This document shows, one piece after another, positions 61,915 through 64,000 of a stretch of DNA of 64,000 bases (the stretch's first letter is position 1; every line of letters starts with the position of its first letter). The translations under genes and the position numbers were made by a program. Origin of the DNA: Tyzzerella sp. (GTDB lineage Bacteria > Bacillota > Clostridia > Lachnospirales > Lachnospiraceae). The notes below the pieces were generated by a model, which was not told where the DNA came from, made no database searches, and saw only the letters and a list, made by a program, of their open reading frames with translations. The stretch covers positions 62,001 through 126,000 of the forward strand of contig JAFQDE010000004.1 in NCBI GenBank assembly GCA_017416155.1, read 5' to 3'.

Positions 61915-62943
61915 TTGGGTATTATTCTTGCAATACTAGTTTTTGGAATCATTGTATTTATACATGAATTAGGGCATTTTTTGCTTGCAAAGGCAAATAA
62001 AATACGAGTAGATGAATTTTCTCTTGGTATGGGACCGAGATTGTTTAGTTTCGTGAAAGGGGAGACAAGATATTCTTTGAAACTCCTTCCACTCGGTGGT
62101 TCCTGTATGATGGGAGAAGACGATGTGGATGATATGAGTGAAGGAAGTTTTAACAGCAAGTCTGTATGGGCGCGTATGTCTGTCGTAGTGGCAGGTGCCG
62201 TGTTTAACTTCCTGTTAGCACTTTTGTTTTCTATGATTGTCATCGGATATACCGGCTATGACGAACCAATCATTTCCGGAGTTGTGGAAGGTTTTCCGGC
62301 ACAGGAAGCGGGGCTTGAAGAGGGTGACCGTATTGTGAAGATGAACAATAAGAAAATTAACATCTGGCGTGAAATCACTTATTATAATATGTTCCATCCT
62401 GGTGAAAAGGTTGAACTTACGTATGAACGTGACGGTGAGAAACATAAAACAACAATTACACCAAAGAAGGATGAAGATGGAAATTATCTGATAGGAATCA
62501 CATCGCCGGTGCAGTATGAGAAAGCAAACATTCTCACAGCAGTGCAATATGGTGTCTATGAAGTAAAATTTTGGATATGCACCACACTGGAGAGTCTCAA
62601 GATGTTAGTGACAGGTGATGTCGGAGTAGACCAACTGTCCGGACCAGTCGGTATCGTGAGTGTCGTGGATGAAACTTATCAGCAGAGTAAGAGTTATGGT
62701 GTTATGATTGTTATCATGCAGATGTTGAACATCGGAATCTTGTTATCAGCTAACCTTGGAGTTATGAACTTATTGCCACTTCCAGCACTGGATGGTGGAA
62801 GGTTGGTGTTCATGATTGTGGAGGCGATTCGCGGAAAACGTGTGCCGCCGGATAAGGAAGGTTGGGTGCACGGAATCGGTATGATATTGCTTTTGGCGTT
62901 AATGGCATTTGTGATGTTTAATGATGTGAAGAAGTTGTTTTAA
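61915..62943 (+). CDS. rseP: Site-2 zinc metalloprotease RseP/RasP
   Basis: 342-residue intramembrane protease that trims membrane-bound anti-sigma factors and signal peptides. HELGH (17-21) in the first helix and 'LLPLPALDGGRL' in the later one supply zinc ligands; a PDZ domain lies between (about 115-195, 'GVVEGFPAQEAGLEEGDRIV'). Start is TTG, with caggtgg upstream and one base after the dxr stop; no ATG or GTG lies closer. Last gene of the run, followed by a terminator. Confidence 0.95.
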   Translation: MGIILAILVFGIIVFIHELGHFLLAKANKIRVDEFSLGMGPRLFSFVKGETRYSLKLLPLGGSCMMGEDDVDDMSEGSFNSKSVWARMSVVVAGAVFNFLLALLFSMIVIGYTGYDEPIISGVVEGFPAQEAGLEEGDRIVKMNNKKINIWREITYYNMFHPGEKVELTYERDGEKHKTTITPKKDEDGNYLIGITSPVQYEKANILTAVQYGVYEVKFWICTTLESLKMLVTGDVGVDQLSGPVGIVSVVDETYQQSKSYGVMIVIMQMLNIGILLSANLGVMNLLPLPALDGGRLVFMIVEAIRGKRVPPDKEGWVHGIGMILLLALMAFVMFNDVKKLF

Positions 62944-62956
62944 ATATGATGGTAGA

Positions 62957-62989
62957 AGGCGAGGAAATATAAAACTTCCTCGTCTTTTT
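62957..62989 (+). terminator. Rho-independent terminator
   Basis: 10-bp stem aggcgaggaa / ttcctcgtct (one G-T pair), 9-base loop and five T. Confidence 0.9.
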
Positions 62990-63019
62990 GCTTGATTATG
63001 GGTATAAAGAAAGTGGGTT

Positions 63020-63047
63020 GCACATATTATACCCAGCCTGCATATTA
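63020..63047 (+). promoter_or_regulatory. Possible sporulation-type promoter before the SleC-like gene
   Basis: CATATTA at 63041-63047 resembles sigma-E/sigma-G -10 elements, and GCACA sits 16 bases upstream. An ACATATT at 63023-63029 could be a sigma-E -35 at 11-12 bases. No sigma-A promoter is evident. Weak, spacing is off in both readings. Confidence 0.25.
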
Positions 63048-63079
63048 TGATAGCAACAGAGTTTCTTAGAGGTATATAC

Positions 63080-64000
63080 ATGAATCACCTTTCAGCATCT
63101 CAGACAAATAACAATCCTAACAATATGAATGGTAATAATGCCAACAATAATATCAACAACAATATCAACAACAATATCGACACCGGTCGTCTTCAAATCA
63201 ACATCACATCCGGTCCGACGTCCTTTCCTGTTTCAGGTGCTACTGTATCCATTTCCTACACTGGTGTTCCGGGTTCTACATTGGAACAATTGCAGACCAA
63301 TTCCTCCGGCCAAACGGAAGTTGTGGAGCTGGATGCACCTCCGCTTGAATTGAGCTTGAATCCAAACAATGAAGTGCAACCTTATGCGGAATATACATTA
63401 GATGTCAATGCACCGGGGTTCGAACCGGTCAGCATCTCCGGTGCTGAGATTCTTGCAGATGTCACAGCCCTTCAAAACATCCGATTACAGCCAAGCGAAC
63501 CACAGGAAACCGGCGAAGAACTATTCGTGATTCCTGCACATACGCTTTATGGAGAATATCCGCCCAAAATTCCGGAAGCGGAGATTAAGCCACTTCGTGA
63601 AACGGGTGAAATCGTACTTAGCCGTGTGGTTGTGCCGGAATTCATTGTTGTGCATGACGGTTCTCCAAATGATCCGACTGCAAGAGATTATTATGTGCGT
63701 TACAGAGACTACATCAAAAATGTGGCTTCCAGTGAAATCTATGCCACATGGCCGGCAAACACCATTCGCGCTAATGTACTCGCCATTATGTCTTTCACCT
63801 TGAATCGTGTCTACACGGAATGGTACAGAAACCAAGGATACGATTTTACCATTACGTCATCTACAGCTTTCGATCACAAATGGATTCCTGAACGAAATAT
63901 TTACGATAACATTTCTGTCATAGTAGACGAACTGTTTGCAAACTATCTTTCTCGTCCGAATGTGCGTCAGCCGATTCTGACACAATATTGTGACGGTAAC
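63080..64000 (+). CDS. Spore cortex-lytic enzyme SleC-like protein (3' end outside window)
   Basis: An open frame of 307 codons runs without a stop to the window edge. The N-terminus is very Asn-rich (stretches like NNNINNNINNN up to about residue 33). Residues about 37-150 look like Ig/transthyretin-type beta domains ('GATVSISYTGVPGS', 'TSSGQTEVVEL'-like). From about 195, 'VPEFIVVHDGSPNDPTARD', 'YIKNVASSEIYATWP', 'NRVYTEWYRNQGYDF' and 'RNIYDNISVIVDELF' closely resemble the SleC pro-enzyme family of clostridia, which digests spore cortex during germination; the catalytic part would lie beyond the edge. agagg ribosome site. It implies a spore former, or a relic of one. Confidence 0.8.
   Translation, partial: MNHLSASQTNNNPNNMNGNNANNNINNNINNNIDTGRLQINITSGPTSFPVSGATVSISYTGVPGSTLEQLQTNSSGQTEVVELDAPPLELSLNPNNEVQPYAEYTLDVNAPGFEPVSISGAEILADVTALQNIRLQPSEPQETGEELFVIPAHTLYGEYPPKIPEAEIKPLRETGEIVLSRVVVPEFIVVHDGSPNDPTARDYYVRYRDYIKNVASSEIYATWPANTIRANVLAIMSFTLNRVYTEWYRNQGYDFTITSSTAFDHKWIPERNIYDNISVIVDELFANYLSRPNVRQPILTQYCDGN

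Noticed and set aside
62999..63034. gggtata ... tataccc inverted repeat before the SleC-like gene
   Set aside because: Short arms, long gap and AT-rich context; likely chance.

Overview
The window looks like the chromosome of a low-GC Gram-positive Clostridia member, most likely family Lachnospiraceae. This rests on the style of the housekeeping proteins, strong AGGAGG-type ribosome sites, sigma-A promoters, rho-independent terminators, LytR-CpsA-Psr (LCP) proteins, a GH25 wall hydrolase, LrgAB, and a spore cortex-lytic (SleC-like) protein running off the right edge. Assignment is by recognition of protein families, not by a database search. No rRNA, tRNA, CRISPR array, insertion sequence, phage gene or integrase was seen, and no gene-free stretch exceeds 300 bases.

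Layout. 1-7.2 kb: end of the c-di-AMP cyclase regulator cdaR, an HPr phosphocarrier, leuA, a nucleotidyltransferase, a membrane-anchored GH25 lysozyme and a DUF3048 lipoprotein. 7.2-33.4 kb: one long co-directional surface-polysaccharide cluster starting at a clean sigma-A promoter. It encodes a lipid-phosphate sugar transferase, TagA/CpsF and UDP-GlcNAc 2-epimerase (a wall-teichoic-acid-like start), a polymerase/ligase-like membrane protein, a flippase, GT2 and GT4 glycosyltransferases, a sulfotransferase-like protein, two GtrII-like and two other GT-C-like membrane proteins, a CDP-dideoxysugar cassette (rfbF, rfbG, rfbH, an SDR reductase and a ThDP enzyme), and polyprenyl-phosphate-sugar modules (GtrB-like, two GtrA, DUF2304). 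33.4-37.8 kb: a separate operon with an ABC importer of the iron/2-aminoethylphosphonate type and a winged-helix plus LicC/PntC-like cytidylyltransferase fusion. 37.8-43.8 kb: two LCP ligases, a cohesin-like membrane protein and an HtrA protease.

43.8-57.7 kb: glyA, copA with a small HMA protein, a NlpC/P60 hydrolase, rpsB-tsf, a Na/Pi cotransporter, a large MacB-like ABC protein, and a minus-strand operon with lrgA, lrgB and a zinc-ribbon protein. 57.7-63 kb: the conserved pyrH-frr-uppS-cdsA-dxr-rseP run. From 63.08 kb: the 5' part of a SleC-like gene.

How it fits together: the cluster probably makes a polymer on undecaprenyl phosphate (with UppS supplying the lipid nearby), decorates it outside the membrane with sugars carried on polyprenyl phosphate, possibly sulfates it, and attaches it to peptidoglycan through the LCP proteins. 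The most interesting element is the rfbF-rfbG-rfbH-SDR-ThDP enzyme set, which matches the known logic for yersiniose, a two-carbon-branched 3,6-dideoxyhexose best known from Gram-negative O-antigens. The second is the import-and-activate operon at 33.4-37.8 kb.
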